Shown here: positions 15,534 to 23,946 of the stretch, piece after piece
How the letters are laid out: the number at the start of each line of letters is the position of its first letter
Numbering within the stretch: position 1 is the first letter of the stretch
Assembly: GCF_010499455.1 (NCBI RefSeq)
Contig: NZ_JAAGOH010000002.1
Location: 248,001-312,000, forward strand
Reading direction: 5' to 3'
Length of the DNA stretch: 64,000 nt
Origin: Ideonella livida
GTDB taxonomy: Bacteria > Pseudomonadota > Gammaproteobacteria > Burkholderiales > Burkholderiaceae_C
Notes under the pieces: generated by a model
The model's database searches: none
What the model was told of the DNA's origin: nothing
Seen by the model: only the letters and a program-made list of their open reading frames with translations
Program-made: the position numbers and the translations under genes

Positions 15534-17276
15534 TTACTTCATCAGCTTGAACACCCAGACGGAGCCCCCTTGCTCCAGGTAGTTCACCTTCTTGGCCACG
15601 TCCCCGCCCCACAGCGGCACAGCGCCGCCCCAGCCGGAGACCACAGCCACATACTGCTCGCCGCCTTCTTCCCAGGTGACCGGGGGCGCCACGATGCCGG
15701 AGCCGGTCTGGAACTTCCAGACCACCTTGCCGGTCTTGGCGTCGGCCGCCTGCAGATAGCCCTCCGGCGTGCCCCAGAACACAAGGCCACCGCCGGTGGT
15801 CAGCACACCACCCCACAGCGGGGCGTTGTTCTTGACTTCCCAGACGATCTTGCCGGTCTTGGGGTCCACCGCGCGCATCGCGCCGATGTAATCGTCATTG
15901 ATGGTCTTGATGGTGAAACCGGCACCCAGGTAGGCCGCGCCCTTCTTGTAGGTGATGGGCTCGTTCCAGATCTCCATGCCCCATTCGTTGGCCGGCACGT
16001 AGAACAGCTTGGTGTCCGGGCTGTAGGCCATCGGCATCTGGTTCTTGCCGCCCAGGAAGGACGGGGCGGAGAACACGGTCTGGCCCTTCTTGCCGTCGGC
16101 GCCGGCGGTCGGATCGCCCGGGCGGTTCTCAGGCACGAAGTTCGGGCGGCCGGTCTTCAGGTCGATGCCGGTGGCCCAGGTGATCTTCTTGACGAAGGGG
16201 AAGGCGTTCTCCAGCTTGCCGGTCTTGGCGTCCAGCACATAGAAGAAGCCGTTGCGGTCGGCCTTGCCGCCCAGGATCTTGCCGCCACCCGCGTCATAGG
16301 TGACGAACTCGTTGACGCCGTCGAAGTCCCAGCCGTCGTTCGGGGTGCTCTGGTAGTGCCAGACGATCTTGCCGGTCTTGACGTCGATGGCCACGGTCGA
16401 GCAGCTGAACAGGTTGTCACCCTTGCGCAGGTGGCTGTTCCACGGCGCCGGGTTGCCGGTGCCGAAGTAGGCCAGACCGGTGCGCTTGTCGTAGGTGCCC
16501 CCCAGCCAGGTGGCGGCGCCGCCGGTCTTCCACAGGTCACCCGGCCAGGTCTGGTTGGTCGTGCCGGAGATGCCGTTTTCCTTGGGGTTGCCGTCCTTGT
16601 CGTAGGTGTAGCCCATGTGGCCTTCCACCGTCGGGCGGCTCCACACCAGGGCGCCGGTCTTGGCATTGCGCGCTTCCACGCGGCCCACCACGCCGAACTC
16701 ACCGCCGGACACGCCAGTCAGCACCAGGCCGTTGGCGATGATCGGGGCGGCCGAGGCGGAGTAGCCGGCGGCGTAGTTGTCGATCTTCTCCTTCCAGACC
16801 ACGTCGCCGGTGTCCTGGTTCAGGGCCACGATCTGCGCGTCCAGGGTCATGAAGATGACCAGGTTGTCGTACAGCGCCGCACCGCGGTTGATCACGTCGC
16901 AGCAGGGCATGATGCCGTCGGGCAGGCGGTGCTCGTACTTCCAGAGCTTGCGGCCGGTCTTGGCGTCCAGCGCGAAGATCCGCGAGTAGGAGCCGGTCAC
17001 GAACATCTTGCCGTTGTGGATCACCGGCTGCGATTCCTGACCACGCTGCTTTTCACCCCCAAACGAGAAGGACCAAGCCGGCACCAGCTTGCCGATGGAG
17101 CCCGGGTTGATCTTCTTCAGCGGCGAGTACCGCTGACCCTCGGTGCCCACACCCCAGGACAGGACGTCGCCGGTGGTGGCGGCATCGTTCTCGATCATCT
17201 GGTCGGTCACCACGGCCTGGGCCGCGGTGGCGGCCATGCCCAGGCTGACCAGCAGGCTCAGCAGTTTCACGCGCAT
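15534..17276 (-). CDS. PQQ-dependent alcohol dehydrogenase, lanthanide-type signature
   Basis: A 580-residue quinoprotein. Signal peptide [21 protein letters not shown], then an eight-bladed propeller with repeated DAKTGK(x)VW tryptophan-docking motifs. Visible features are a vicinal disulfide CC ([10 protein letters not shown]), a metal-ligand Glu in [10 protein letters not shown], Asn in GTGNPAPWN, catalytic Asp317 and a second acid Asp319 in [11 protein letters not shown]. The D-x-D pattern is that of XoxF/ExaF/PedH enzymes, which use a rare-earth ion; calcium enzymes lack the second Asp. It oxidises an alcohol in the periplasm and passes electrons to a cytochrome c, not encoded here. The start at 17276 follows GAAGGAGA. 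A near-consensus sigma54 promoter lies upstream. Confidence 0.92.
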   Translation of the reverse strand: MRVKLLSLLVSLGMAATAAQAVVTDQMIENDAATTGDVLSWGVGTEGQRYSPLKKINPGSIGKLVPAWSFSFGGEKQRGQESQPVIHNGKMFVTGSYSRIFALDAKTGRKLWKYEHRLPDGIMPCCDVINRGAALYDNLVIFMTLDAQIVALNQDTGDVVWKEKIDNYAAGYSASAAPIIANGLVLTGVSGGEFGVVGRVEARNAKTGALVWSRPTVEGHMGYTYDKDGNPKENGISGTTNQTWPGDLWKTGGAATWLGGTYDKRTGLAYFGTGNPAPWNSHLRKGDNLFSCSTVAIDVKTGKIVWHYQSTPNDGWDFDGVNEFVTYDAGGGKILGGKADRNGFFYVLDAKTGKLENAFPFVKKITWATGIDLKTGRPNFVPENRPGDPTAGADGKKGQTVFSAPSFLGGKNQMPMAYSPDTKLFYVPANEWGMEIWNEPITYKKGAAYLGAGFTIKTINDDYIGAMRAVDPKTGKIVWEVKNNAPLWGGVLTTGGGLVFWGTPEGYLQAADAKTGKVVWKFQTGSGIVAPPVTWEEGGEQYVAVVSGWGGAVPLWGGDVAKKVNYLEQGGSVWVFKLMK

Positions 17277-17351
17277 GGGTTGTCTCCTTCTCTCGGAAAG
17301 GCGCTGTTGTTGCACCGGCGGACAGTGCCGGCGCTTCGGGAAGCATTCCCG

Positions 17352-17366
17352 GCAACAAGCGTGCCA
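17352..17366 (-). promoter_or_regulatory. Sigma54 (-24/-12) promoter of the PQQ dehydrogenase gene
   Basis: On the minus strand TGGCACGCTTGTTGC matches the TGGCACG-N4-TTGC consensus, with the required GG-N10-GC spacing. Transcription would start near 17340, giving a leader of about 65 nt that includes the GAAGGAGA ribosome site. Confidence 0.8.
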
Positions 17367-17473
17367 TGCGCTATCGGCCGCCCGCAGGGGGTCCTCGCTG
17401 CTCGCATTCCCTAGTCGCGCTGGGGGAAACCCGCGCGGCATTGCTCCAGCCTTGCACAGTGGGCGCCGCTGCC

Positions 17474-17514
17474 CCTGTGACAGGCCCGGCGACGGGCGGC
17501 AGGGGACAGGTCCC
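17474..17514 (-). promoter_or_regulatory. Candidate upstream activator sites for the sigma54 promoter
   Basis: Two short palindromes, CCTGT-G-ACAGG (17474-17484) and GGGAC-AG-GTCCC (17503-17514), have centres about 30 bp apart (three turns), 110-150 bp upstream of the -24 box. Position suits an NtrC-family activator; the sequences are not a known consensus. Confidence 0.35.
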
Positions 17515-17537
17515 ATGGCGCAGGGCCGGCCCCGGCC

Positions 17538-18989
17538 TCAGGCGCGGCGCGTGGCGATGCCCAGGCGGGCCATCTTGTCGTAGAGCGTCTTGCGCGGCAG
17601 CTGCAGGCGCTCGGCCGCCGCGGCCACCTGGCCGGCACAGGCCGTGAGCGCGGCCTCGATGAGCTGGCGCTCCACCTGCTCCAGCGTGCGGGCCAGACCG
17701 TCGCCGGTCCATGGCACCAGCGGCGAAGGCGCGGTGCCCTCCCCGACCCCGACCCCGGGGCCCGGGGCGGGGGGCTCGGCCTCGGGCTCCAGCCCCAGGC
17801 ACAAGCGGTGGGCGGTGTTCTTGAGCTCGCGCACATTGCCCGGCCAGTCCTGGGCCTGCCAGCGGGCCATCTGCGCCGGCGTCCAGCCCGGCACGGCGGC
17901 CAGGTGGTAGCGGGCTGCGGCCTGGGCCAGGAAGTGGGCCATCAGCAGCGGAATGTCCTCGCGGCGCTGGCGCAGCGGGGGCAGCGGCAGGCAGGCCACA
18001 TGCAGCCGGTAGTACAGGTCAGCGCGGAAGCGGCCCTCGTCGCTCCAGGCTTTGAGGTCCACCTTGCTGGCGGCCACGATGCGGCAATCCACCGCCACCG
18101 GCTGGTTGCCCCCCAGGCGCTCCAGCACGCCCTGCTGCAGCACCCGTAGCAACTTGACCTGCAGGGCCAGGGGCATGGACTCGATCTCGTCGAGGAACAG
18201 CGTGCCGCCTTGTGCATGCTCGATCTTGCCGATGCGCCGGCGGGCCGCGCCGGTGAAGGCCCCGCTCTCGTGGCCGAACACCTCGCTCTCGAACACCGAC
18301 TCCGGCAGGGCGCCGCAGTTGAGTGCCACGAAGGGGCCGCGCCGGCCGCTGGCCTGGTGCAGGGCACGGGCCACCTCTTCCTTGCCGGTGCCGGTTTCGC
18401 CATAGAGCAGCACCTCCACATCCAAAGGCGCCAGGGCCTGGATGTGGCGCCGCAGGGCCCGCATGGCCGGCGCCTGGCCCACCAGCGCGGGCCCATCCTG
18501 CGTCTGCTGGCTGACCTGGGCCAGGCGCTCGCGCAGGGCCTGGTTCTCCAGGAGCAGGCGGCGCTTGTCCAGCGCGCGGCGCACCACATCGGCCAGGCGG
18601 TCCCCGCTGAAGGGCTTTTCCAGGAAGTCGTAGGCGCCGTCGCGCATGGCCTGCACGGCCATGGCGATGTCGCCGTGACCGGTCATGAGGATGACCGGCA
18701 GCCCGGGCGCCTGCACCTGCAGCCCGCGCAGCACGGCCATGCCGTCCTGACCGGGCAGGCGCACATCGCTGACCACCGCGCCCCAGCAGCGGGCGGGGTC
18801 GGCGGCCAGCAGCGCCAGGGCGGCCTCGGCGTCGGCCACGGCCACCACCGGCAGGTCTTCCAGCCTCAGCGCCTGGGCGCAGGTGCGGCGCACGTCGGGG
18901 TCGTCCTCCACCAGCAGCACCTCCAACGGGGGCGGCGGGCAGCCGGGCACGAGGGGGGTGGCGGGCAGGGCAGGATCGGCTGCAGGCAT
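17538..18989 (-). CDS. Sigma54-dependent response regulator, DctD/NtrC family
   Basis: A 483-residue activator. The receiver domain (about 23-140) has phospho-acceptor Asp75 in VVSDVRLPG. The AAA+ domain has Walker A GETGTGKE at 197-204 and the sigma54-contact loop GAFTGA at 243-248. A Fis-type helix-turn-helix lies at the end (AAAERLQLPRKTLYDKMARLG). When phosphorylated it should drive sigma54 promoters. The partner kinase ends 31 nt upstream in the same direction. The nearest sigma54-type promoters are those of the PQQ dehydrogenase and of the Bug gene, so these are the likely targets. The resemblance to DctD does not prove dicarboxylate sensing. Confidence 0.93.
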   Translation of the reverse strand: MPAADPALPATPLVPGCPPPPLEVLLVEDDPDVRRTCAQALRLEDLPVVAVADAEAALALLAADPARCWGAVVSDVRLPGQDGMAVLRGLQVQAPGLPVILMTGHGDIAMAVQAMRDGAYDFLEKPFSGDRLADVVRRALDKRRLLLENQALRERLAQVSQQTQDGPALVGQAPAMRALRRHIQALAPLDVEVLLYGETGTGKEEVARALHQASGRRGPFVALNCGALPESVFESEVFGHESGAFTGAARRRIGKIEHAQGGTLFLDEIESMPLALQVKLLRVLQQGVLERLGGNQPVAVDCRIVAASKVDLKAWSDEGRFRADLYYRLHVACLPLPPLRQRREDIPLLMAHFLAQAAARYHLAAVPGWTPAQMARWQAQDWPGNVRELKNTAHRLCLGLEPEAEPPAPGPGVGVGEGTAPSPLVPWTGDGLARTLEQVERQLIEAALTACAGQVAAAAERLQLPRKTLYDKMARLGIATRRA

Positions 18990-19020
18990 GTCTGGATCGG
19001 TCGACGCGCGGTCGGGCCGG

Positions 19021-21069
19021 TCATGTGGACGGGGTGGAGGTGGTGGAGGTGACCCCGGTGGGCAGGCCGTCGGGGGCCGGCACGGCCTCCAGGCTCAGGG
19101 TGAAGCAGGCGCCGCCCCCCTGGTCCGGGGTCGCGGAGCCGGCCTGCAGCTGTCCGCCCAGGCTCTGGGCGATGGCACGGGAGACGGCCAGCCCCAGGCC
19201 CAGGCCGCCGGCGCCGGCGCGGGTGGTGAAGAAGGGCTCGAACAGCCGGGCCAGTACCTGCGGCGGCAGGCCGGGACCGCCATCGGCCACCGCGATGCGC
19301 ACCCAGGCGTCGTCGCGCCAGGCCCGGACCTGCAGCGGCCGGGGCGCCTCGGGCGGCAGCGCCTCCAGGGCGTCCAGGGCGTTGCGCAGCAGGTTGACCA
19401 GCACCTGCTCCAGGCGGGTGCGGTCGGCCAGCACCTGCAGGGCGTCATCGTCCAGCAGGACCTGGAGCTGCGCACCGCTGTCCTTGAGCCGCGGGCCCAG
19501 CAGCAGGGTGGCCATGCCCAGGGCCTCGGCCAAGGGCACCGGATGGCGCTGCGGCGTGCCGGCGCGGGCAAAACCCTTGAGCGGGGCGACGATGCGGCCC
19601 AGGCGCTGGGTCAGGCCCTGCATCAGGTCCAGGGACTCGCGCAGGTCCTCGTGGTGCTGGCGCTCCAGCTGCTTGGCGGCGTTGCTGGCACAGGTGGCCA
19701 GGGCGGCGAGCGGCTGGTTGAGCTCGTGGCTGATGCCGGCGGCCATCTGGCCCAAGGCGGCCAGCTTGCCGGCCTGCACCGCCTGGTCGCGGGTGGCGTG
19801 CAGGATGCGTTCGGTCTCGTGCAGGGCCTGCACGCGGGCCTGCAAGGCCTCGTTGGCCTGGGTCAGGGCCTGGGTGCGCTCGGCGATGCGGGCCTCCAGC
19901 TGCTCGTGGGCGGCCCGCAGTGCCCGGTCTGCCTCGCGCCGCTCACGACGCCGGCGCCGCTGCACGCGGCCCAGGCCCAGGGCGGTGCCTGCCAGGGCCA
20001 CGGCCAGGGCCGCCACGGTGGCCTCCAGGGCGGCGGCCTGACGGGCGCTGGCCAGCTCGGTCAGCAGCAGCAAGCGCCATCCCGGCGGTCCGGCCGGTCC
20101 CGCCTGCAGCAGGCTGGGCAGGGGCTGACCCGGGGGCAGCTGCGCCGGCCCGTCCAGCCGCAAGGTCTGGTCGCCGGCCGCGTCTGAGGCCAGCTGCAAG
20201 GCAGGCGCCAGGGGCTCCACCGGCTGCTCGCCATACCGCCGGCTGGCCTGGAGCCCCTGGCGCTGGGCCCGGGACAGGGGCTGGGCGCTGCGGTAGCGCC
20301 AGGTCGGATCGCTGCTCAGGATGACCACGCCCTGGTCGTCCAGCAGGGCCACGCCCCGGCCCGGGCCGTCGGCCCAGGTGCGCTCCACGGCCTGCAGATC
20401 CACCTTGACCACCACCACGCCCAGCACCTCGGCCGCCGGCGCGGCCCGCACCGGCCAGGACAGGAACAGGCCGGGACGGCGGGTGGTCACCCCCACGGCG
20501 TAGAGCAGGCCGGGCCCGCCGGCCAGGGCCTGCTGGAAGTAGGGCCGGAAGCCGTAGTGGTGGCCCAGGTAGCTGCCGGGCTGGCGGTGGTTGCTGGTGG
20601 CCAGCACCTGGCCGTGGCGGTCCATCAGGTAAGCGGCCTCGATCTGGCTGACCTCCACCGCTTCGCGCAGGTACTCGCTGGCAACCAGGGCCACGCCCTG
20701 GGCCGCACCGGCGCCGCCGGCGGCCTCGGCCGCCCCGGGCCCGGGGTCGGCGCCCGGGGCCTGCAGCAGCGGCAGCAGGCGGGGCTCCAGCGCCAGCAGC
20801 CGGGGCAGGTGCTGGTGGCGTTCAAAGAGCTGGGTCAGCGCTGCCGCGTGGGCGGCCAGCCGGGCCGCCCCTTCTGCCGCCATGCGGGCCTGGGCCTGGG
20901 CCGCCCGCCACTGCCAGGCCAGCAGGCCGGCGGCCAGGGCGGCCAGCAACACCGCCGCCAGCACCCAGGGCAGCGGCAGCGCGGCACCGCGGCGCAGGCC
21001 GCGCCAGCCGGGCCAGGAGGCGGAGTCTTGCGGGTAGGCCATGCGGGTCCAGGTCGTCGGGGCGGTCAT
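19021..21069 (-). CDS. DctB-like sensor histidine kinase with periplasmic double-Cache domain
   Basis: A 682-residue kinase started at MTAPTTWTRM (21069); a longer frame reaches 21156. Transmembrane helix 1 is at about 33-58. A large periplasmic region (about 60-305) contains Cache-like YLMDRHGQVLATSN and GVVVVKVDLQAVERTW segments. Transmembrane helix 2 is near 310-335, followed by a coiled coil. His448 lies in GISHELNQPLAAL, the DctB-type H-box, and an HATPase domain reaches the end (GPGLPPQVLARLFEPFFTTR). It should sense a periplasmic small molecule and phosphorylate the adjacent regulator. It starts 44 nt after the Bug receptor gene, suggesting one transcript. Confidence 0.9.
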   Translation of the reverse strand: MTAPTTWTRMAYPQDSASWPGWRGLRRGAALPLPWVLAAVLLAALAAGLLAWQWRAAQAQARMAAEGAARLAAHAAALTQLFERHQHLPRLLALEPRLLPLLQAPGADPGPGAAEAAGGAGAAQGVALVASEYLREAVEVSQIEAAYLMDRHGQVLATSNHRQPGSYLGHHYGFRPYFQQALAGGPGLLYAVGVTTRRPGLFLSWPVRAAPAAEVLGVVVVKVDLQAVERTWADGPGRGVALLDDQGVVILSSDPTWRYRSAQPLSRAQRQGLQASRRYGEQPVEPLAPALQLASDAAGDQTLRLDGPAQLPPGQPLPSLLQAGPAGPPGWRLLLLTELASARQAAALEATVAALAVALAGTALGLGRVQRRRRRERREADRALRAAHEQLEARIAERTQALTQANEALQARVQALHETERILHATRDQAVQAGKLAALGQMAAGISHELNQPLAALATCASNAAKQLERQHHEDLRESLDLMQGLTQRLGRIVAPLKGFARAGTPQRHPVPLAEALGMATLLLGPRLKDSGAQLQVLLDDDALQVLADRTRLEQVLVNLLRNALDALEALPPEAPRPLQVRAWRDDAWVRIAVADGGPGLPPQVLARLFEPFFTTRAGAGGLGLGLAVSRAIAQSLGGQLQAGSATPDQGGGACFTLSLEAVPAPDGLPTGVTSTTSTPST

Positions 21070-21113
21070 TGTGCGCCCCGGGCGGCGGCGGAACGGCCGG
21101 CCAGCAGGCCCAC

Positions 21114-22136
21114 TCAGTCGATGGTGGCGCCGCTCTGGCGGACCAGGCGCGACCACTTCTCGGTCTCGGCCTTGACGAAGGTGGCGAAGTTGGCGGTGGT
21201 GTCGCCGACGAACTCCGAGCCGGTGTCGGCCAGCACCTGCTGGAACTCCGGCGTCTTCATGGCCTTGACCGCCTCGGCGTTGATCTGCTGCAGCACGGCC
21301 GGCGGGGTGCCGGCCTTGGCAAACAGGCCGTACCAGGCGTAGGTTTCGACGCCGGGCAGACCCGCCTCGGCCAGCGTGGGCACGCTCGGCAGCAGGCTGG
21401 AGCGGCGGGCCCCGGTCTGCGCCAGGGCCTTGACCTTGCCGGACTTGATGTGCGGGGCAATGGAGGCCAGGCTGTCGAACATCATGGGCACATGCCCGGC
21501 CAGCAGGTCGGCAATGGCAGGCGCCGAGCCCTTGTAGGGCACGTGGACCATCTTGACGCCGATCTGGTCGGAGAACAGGTCGCCGGTGAGGTGCTGCGGG
21601 GTGCCGTTGCCGGAAGAGGCGTAGATGTACTCACCAGGCTTGGCCTTGATCAGCGCCAGCAGGGCCTTGACGTCGGCCGCCGGCACGCTGGGATGGGTCA
21701 CCAGCACCAGCGGCACACGCAGCACATTGGTCACCGGCGCCAGGTCCTTGGCCGGGTCAAACGGCATCTTCTTGTAAAGGCTGGGGTTGATGACCACCGT
21801 GGCGCTGGAGGTCAGCAGCAGGGTGTGGCCGTCGGCCGGGGCCTGCAGCATCATGGCCGCGCCGATGTTGCCGCTGCTGCCGCCCTTGTTGTCGATCACG
21901 AAGGGCTGGTGCAGGGCATCCTGCATGAGCTTGGCCAGGGGACGGGCACCGATGTCGGTGGGGCCGCCGGCGGGCCAGGGCACGACGATGGTGACGGGCT
22001 TGGCCGGCCAGCTCTGCGCCAGGGCGGGGGTGGCCAGACCGGCGCTCAGGCCGGTGGCGGCGGCCGCTGCAGCGGTGGCCAGCAGGTGGCGGCGGTTCAG
22101 GGTGGGCAGGGCAAGGGTGTCGGTCTTGAAGGCCAT
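21114..22136 (-). CDS. Bug-family (TctC-like) periplasmic solute receptor
   Basis: A 340-residue precursor with a long Ala-rich export signal (RRHLLATAAAAAATGLSAGLATPALAQ, Tat-like twin Arg) and the Bug fold. Family markers are WPAKPVTIVVPWPAGGPTDIGAR, VIDNKGGSSGNIGAAMM and FDSLASIAPHIKSGKVKALA. Bug proteins bind carboxylates, amides or vitamins. No TctA/TctB membrane partners are in the window, so it may feed a remote transporter or act as a receptor for the kinase encoded directly after it. A sigma54-type promoter lies 42 bp upstream of the ATG. Confidence 0.92.
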   Translation of the reverse strand: MAFKTDTLALPTLNRRHLLATAAAAAATGLSAGLATPALAQSWPAKPVTIVVPWPAGGPTDIGARPLAKLMQDALHQPFVIDNKGGSSGNIGAAMMLQAPADGHTLLLTSSATVVINPSLYKKMPFDPAKDLAPVTNVLRVPLVLVTHPSVPAADVKALLALIKAKPGEYIYASSGNGTPQHLTGDLFSDQIGVKMVHVPYKGSAPAIADLLAGHVPMMFDSLASIAPHIKSGKVKALAQTGARRSSLLPSVPTLAEAGLPGVETYAWYGLFAKAGTPPAVLQQINAEAVKAMKTPEFQQVLADTGSEFVGDTTANFATFVKAETEKWSRLVRQSGATID

Positions 22137-22177
22137 GGGGCGTGTCTCCGTGGGGTGATGTCAGGAGCATGCCTTAC

Positions 22178-22192
22178 GCAGGGGCCGTGCCA
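22178..22192 (-). promoter_or_regulatory. Sigma54-type promoter of the Bug-kinase-regulator operon
   Basis: On the minus strand TGGCACGGCCCCTGC has a perfect -24 element and GG-N10-GC spacing; the -12 element is CTGC instead of TTGC. The predicted start is near 22166, giving a leader of about 30 nt. Confidence 0.6.
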
Positions 22193-22293
22193 AGAGGGCG
22201 CACCCGGGGAGGCGCGCGGGCAGCGCCCCCGTCACCGCAGGCGCACCGTGGGGTGGACACGCCGCCGCCGGCCGGGGCGCAGCGGACCGGACG

Positions 22294-22313
22294 TGCGGTT
22301 TGCCAGAACCGCA
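22294..22313 (-). promoter_or_regulatory. Inverted repeat upstream of the Bug sigma54 promoter
   Basis: TGCGGTT-TGCCAG-AACCGCA is a perfect 7-bp inverted repeat about 100 bp upstream of the -24 box. It is a candidate enhancer for the neighbouring NtrC-type regulator. It differs from the palindromes before the dehydrogenase gene. Confidence 0.3.
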
Positions 22314-22355
22314 GCGGCGTCTTGTGCGGATTTCCGGAACAAGGGCAGCCGCGCG

Positions 22356-22382
22356 CAGGGCCCTGGCCGTGGCAGGGCCCTG
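22356..22382 (-). terminator. Hairpin after the OmpR-type kinase gene
   Basis: The palindromic 10-mer CAGGGCCCTG occurs at 22356-22365 and 22373-22382, separated by 7 nt, so it can fold into a 10-bp stem 4 nt past the kinase stop. There is no T-tract; terminator function is inferred. Confidence 0.4.
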
Positions 22383-22386
22383 CCGT

Positions 22387-23946
22387 TCAGGCCAGCCGGC
22401 GCGAAGCCGGCAGCCGGATCTGGAAGCAGCTGCCGCCCCCGTCGCGGGCCAGGCAGCGCACCTCGCCACCATGGTGGCGGGCGATCTGGCGCACCAGGGC
22501 CAGGCCCAGGCCCACGCCCCCATCGCGTTCGGCATGTCCGGGCAGGCGGTAGAAGGGTTCGAAGATGCGCTCGCGTTCGGCCTCGGGCACGCCGGGGCCG
22601 CGGTCGCAGACCTCCACCAGCACCTCGGCGCCGGGGCCCTCGGCCAGGCGCAGCAGCACCTCATCGCCGCCATAGCGGCGGGCGTTCTCCAGCAGGTTGC
22701 GCACCGCGCGGCGCAGCAGGCGGTCGCTGGCGCGCAGCTGCAGCTCGGGGCCTTCCAGCTCAGCCCCCACCCGGGCGCATTCCTCCACCGCCAGGCCCAG
22801 CAGGTCCACCACGTCCTCGGCGGGCATGGCAGCGCCGGCCTCCAGGCGGCTGGAGAGCAGGACCTCGTCGACCAGGGCGTCCAGCTCGCGGATGTTGGTG
22901 TCCACCTCCTGCTGCAGGCGGGGCAGCTGTGCAGCGGACGCGCCGCCCAGCATGGCCGCAGCCATCTTCAGCCGGGCCAGGGGCGAGCGCAACTCGTGGC
23001 TGGCGTTGGCCAGCAGGCGTTGGTTGCTGCGCACCAGGGCCTCGATGCGCTCGGCCGCCTGGTTGAAGCTGCGCGCCAGGGTCGAGACTTCATCACGCCC
23101 TTCCACCGGCACGCGGTGGCCCAAGTCGCCAGCGCCAAAGGCTTCCACCCCCTGCTGCAGCGATTCCAGCCGGCGTGTCAGGCGCCGCACCACCGGGTAG
23201 GCCCCCACGGCCACCGCCAGGAACAGCAGCCCGCCCAGGGCCAGCAGGCCGATCTGGGCCGACCAGGGCCCGGTCAGGCCGGGCAGGTTCAGGCCCTCCG
23301 GACCGTCCAGGCCACCGGGCCCGCGCAGGTCGGGTGGCGGCCCTTGGGGACCGTCCAACCGCCCCGGTGCCTGGGTCCAGGGCATGCCCGCCTCCGGGGC
23401 CTGGGGGCCCGGCCCACGGGGAAAACGCGCCGCCGGCGGCACTTGGCGCGCGTCCGGCACCGAGTCGGCCGGCTGCAACGCTTCACGGGACCCCTGGGGA
23501 CCGGAGGCCGCGCGCCCCGGCAGGGGCAGGCGATCCAGGTCGGGCGGCAGGCGCCGCCAACCCGGCCGGAAGACCCACAGCGTGCGGCCATCGGACAGCC
23601 GCAGGGCCACCGGGCGGCGCTGGCGCATCACCCCGTCGCGCTCCATGTGGGCGAAAACCTCGGAGGTGCCGATGCGCCGGCCCTGGGCATCGTCCAGGGC
23701 CATGGGCAGCTTGAGGCGGTCAGACCAGGCCTCGATGCGGGCGGCCTGGTCCTCGGCCGGGGCACCGGCCTGCGGCAGCGAATCCTCGATCATCAACGAC
23801 CAGCCGGCCAGCCGCTCGGCCAGCAGGGCATCGGCCTGGGCGCGCTCCTGCGCCAGGTGGTGCTGCACCAGCCAGCCCGCGGCCAGCGCAAACAGCGCCA
23901 GCGCGGCCACCACGGTGAGCCAGATGCGCAGGTAGAGTGACTTCAC
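22387..23946 (-). CDS. Sensor histidine kinase of an OmpR-type system
   Basis: A 519-residue kinase with a GTG start that overlaps the regulator's TGA by 4 bp. Transmembrane helix 1 is at about 8-28. The periplasmic region (about 30-230) ends in a Gly/Pro-rich stretch. Transmembrane helix 2 is at about 232-258, then HAMP. His317 is in ANASHELRSPLARLK, and N, G1 and G2 boxes follow (LLENARRYG, DRGPGVPEAERERIFEPFYR, GVGLGLALVRQI). The layout resembles CpxA/RstB-type envelope sensors. It is partner of the response regulator directly upstream. Confidence 0.9.
   Translation of the reverse strand: MKSLYLRIWLTVVAALALFALAAGWLVQHHLAQERAQADALLAERLAGWSLMIEDSLPQAGAPAEDQAARIEAWSDRLKLPMALDDAQGRRIGTSEVFAHMERDGVMRQRRPVALRLSDGRTLWVFRPGWRRLPPDLDRLPLPGRAASGPQGSREALQPADSVPDARQVPPAARFPRGPGPQAPEAGMPWTQAPGRLDGPQGPPPDLRGPGGLDGPEGLNLPGLTGPWSAQIGLLALGGLLFLAVAVGAYPVVRRLTRRLESLQQGVEAFGAGDLGHRVPVEGRDEVSTLARSFNQAAERIEALVRSNQRLLANASHELRSPLARLKMAAAMLGGASAAQLPRLQQEVDTNIRELDALVDEVLLSSRLEAGAAMPAEDVVDLLGLAVEECARVGAELEGPELQLRASDRLLRRAVRNLLENARRYGGDEVLLRLAEGPGAEVLVEVCDRGPGVPEAERERIFEPFYRLPGHAERDGGVGLGLALVRQIARHHGGEVRCLARDGGGSCFQIRLPASRRLA

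Noticed and set aside
15378-17414. Plus-strand open frame of 678 codons opposite the PQQ dehydrogenase
   Set aside because: Shadow frame; the minus-strand protein has a signal peptide, ribosome site, terminator and all family motifs.
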